DNA from: an uncultured Sphingorhabdus sp.
GTDB lineage: Bacteria; Pseudomonadota; Alphaproteobacteria; Sphingomonadales; Sphingomonadaceae
Direction of reading: 5' to 3'
Length of the DNA: 64,000 nt
NCBI GenBank assembly: GCA_947492905.1
Contig: CANLOL010000001.1
Span: 1,032,578-1,096,577, forward strand
Below the pieces are notes generated by a model. The model did no database searches, had not been told where the DNA came from, and worked only from the letters and a program-made list of their open reading frames with translations. The position numbers were made by a program, and so were the translations under genes. How positions within the stretch are numbered: the stretch's first letter is position 1; every line of letters begins with the position of its first letter. Shown here piece after piece: positions 63,401 through 64,000 of this stretch.

Positions 63401-63829
63401 TCAATTTCCGTGGCGCAAATTCCAAACAGGATTTTGACCATCAACTGTGCCTTGATAAACAGCATCAAAACGCTTCAGAACCGCATCAACCTGATCGGCT
63501 TTTAGAGGTTTTTCAGGGGCAAAGCTGTCAAAACCGCAGCGGTGCATATAGCGGATTTGGTCAAGCAAGACATCGCCTTGCGCGCGCAATTCACCATCAT
63601 AGCCAGCTTCACGCAATACCCGTGCTGCGCTATAACCGCGGCCATCGGTAAAGGCAGGAAAGCTAATTTCTACCATCGCAATACGATCCAGATTAGGCAA
63701 TAATTGCCGTGCATCTTCGCCGACTTCGATACGCACAGCCGTCGCATTGCTATTGCCCAAAAATTCTTCGATAGAAACGGGCGCTTCACTTACGGGGCTA
63801 TCATCGCGCAGGGAAAATATATCAGTCAT
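63401..63829 (-). CDS. DUF934 domain protein of sulfite-reductase operon
   Basis: A 142-residue protein of the DUF934 family: IAMVEISFPAFTDGRGYSAA, then RVLREAGYDGELRAQGDVLL and MHRCGFDSFAP. DUF934 genes regularly sit between cysI and cysH in alphaproteobacteria and are thought to assist sulfite reduction, with no settled activity. ATG 63829 follows GGAGG seven bases upstream and overlaps the cysI stop by eight bases, so all three genes are translationally coupled. Confidence 0.93.
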   Translation of the reverse strand: MTDIFSLRDDSPVSEAPVSIEEFLGNSNATAVRIEVGEDARQLLPNLDRIAMVEISFPAFTDGRGYSAARVLREAGYDGELRAQGDVLLDQIRYMHRCGFDSFAPEKPLKADQVDAVLKRFDAVYQGTVDGQNPVWNLRHGN

Positions 63830-64000
63830 ATAAAGCCTCCTTAAACGGTGCCATGCCAACACGGCGATAGGTGTCAACGAAACGTTCATCGCCCTCGCGC
63901 TCTTTCAAATAGACATTGGTGGCTTTTTCAACAGCATCGACAATGCCGTCTTCGTCAAACCCTGGACCTGTGATTTTGGCAAGGCTCACATCTTCTGCGC
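63822..64000 (-). CDS. cysI: Nitrite/sulfite reductase, C-terminal fragment (window edge)
   Basis: The minus-strand frame entering from the right edge encodes about 58 residues, with VSLAKITGPGFDEDGIVDAV followed by DERFVDTYRRVGMAPFKEAL, the usual C-terminus of the alphaproteobacterial nitrite/sulfite reductase in this operon. It stops with TGA at 63824-63822, inside the DUF934 start. The catalytic part lies outside the window. Confidence 0.85.
   Translation of the reverse strand, partial: AEDVSLAKITGPGFDEDGIVDAVEKATNVYLKEREGDERFVDTYRRVGMAPFKEALYD

Noticed and set aside
1-64000. CRISPR array
   Set aside because: No regularly spaced repeat of 23-40 bases with unique spacers was seen; the repeats found are single pairs or IS ends. 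Cas4-like sequence at 29680-33060 belongs to the TM0106 family.

Overview
The window looks like the chromosome of an alphaproteobacterium, most likely an AT-rich member of the Sphingomonadales. The support is a full CtrA cell-cycle regulator with a CtrA box and GANTC sites in its promoter, a UPF0262 gene, the DUF2924 plus large serine recombinase pair that is common in sphingomonads, and a cysI/DUF934/cysH sulfur-assimilation operon. The order assignment is inference; the gene identities rest on motifs read in the translated sequence.

Layout. (1) 1-5998, core-like carbon metabolism: 5' part of glpD, a GH36 alpha-galactosidase, a divergent SSS-type sodium symporter and an exported metallo-beta-lactamase-fold lipoprotein. 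(2) About 6000-44900, a large accessory region between that block and a tRNA-Thr gene. It holds a ParB-domain DNA methyltransferase/DUF5681/terminase-large-subunit trio with no capsid genes (7085-10441); a patch of insertion-sequence debris (11286-12378); a very AT-rich envelope cluster (12379-23786) with a two-component system, lipoproteins, small membrane proteins, an exported CHAT (caspase-like) protease, a TPR protein, a coiled-coil protein and a trypsin-like protease; an McrBC-type restriction pair whose McrB carries an inserted EVE/PUA-like segment (24361-29243); a convergent TM0106/RecB-like nuclease-helicase (29680-33060); a four-gene module of SNF2-type helicase, DUF4391, type III Mod and type III Res (33441-42330); and DUF2924 plus a large serine recombinase (42710-44867). 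(3) 45092-64000, core genome: tRNA-Thr, a DUF429-like protein, a CmpX-like membrane protein, a serine hydrolase, rarA, a glycosyltransferase, a MOSC protein, ctrA, an M28 peptidase, a metallophosphatase, a saccharopine-dehydrogenase-like enzyme, dcd, cdd, a degenerate GH25 protein, UPF0262, dnaB, and the cysH/DUF934/cysI operon running off the right edge.

How the genes fit together. The accessory region reads as a defence island with a recombinase at one end: modification-dependent restriction (McrBC), a nuclease-helicase and an extended type III-like restriction-modification operon stand next to each other. The most unusual part is the cluster at 12379-23786, where a sensor kinase/regulator pair leads a string of exported proteins that includes two unrelated protease types. 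No function is established for it; an envelope-located stress or conflict-response system is my inference. The mobile-element debris, the change in base composition and the repeats at 6074-6205, 11386-12252 and 33139-33336 indicate that the region was built by several insertions.
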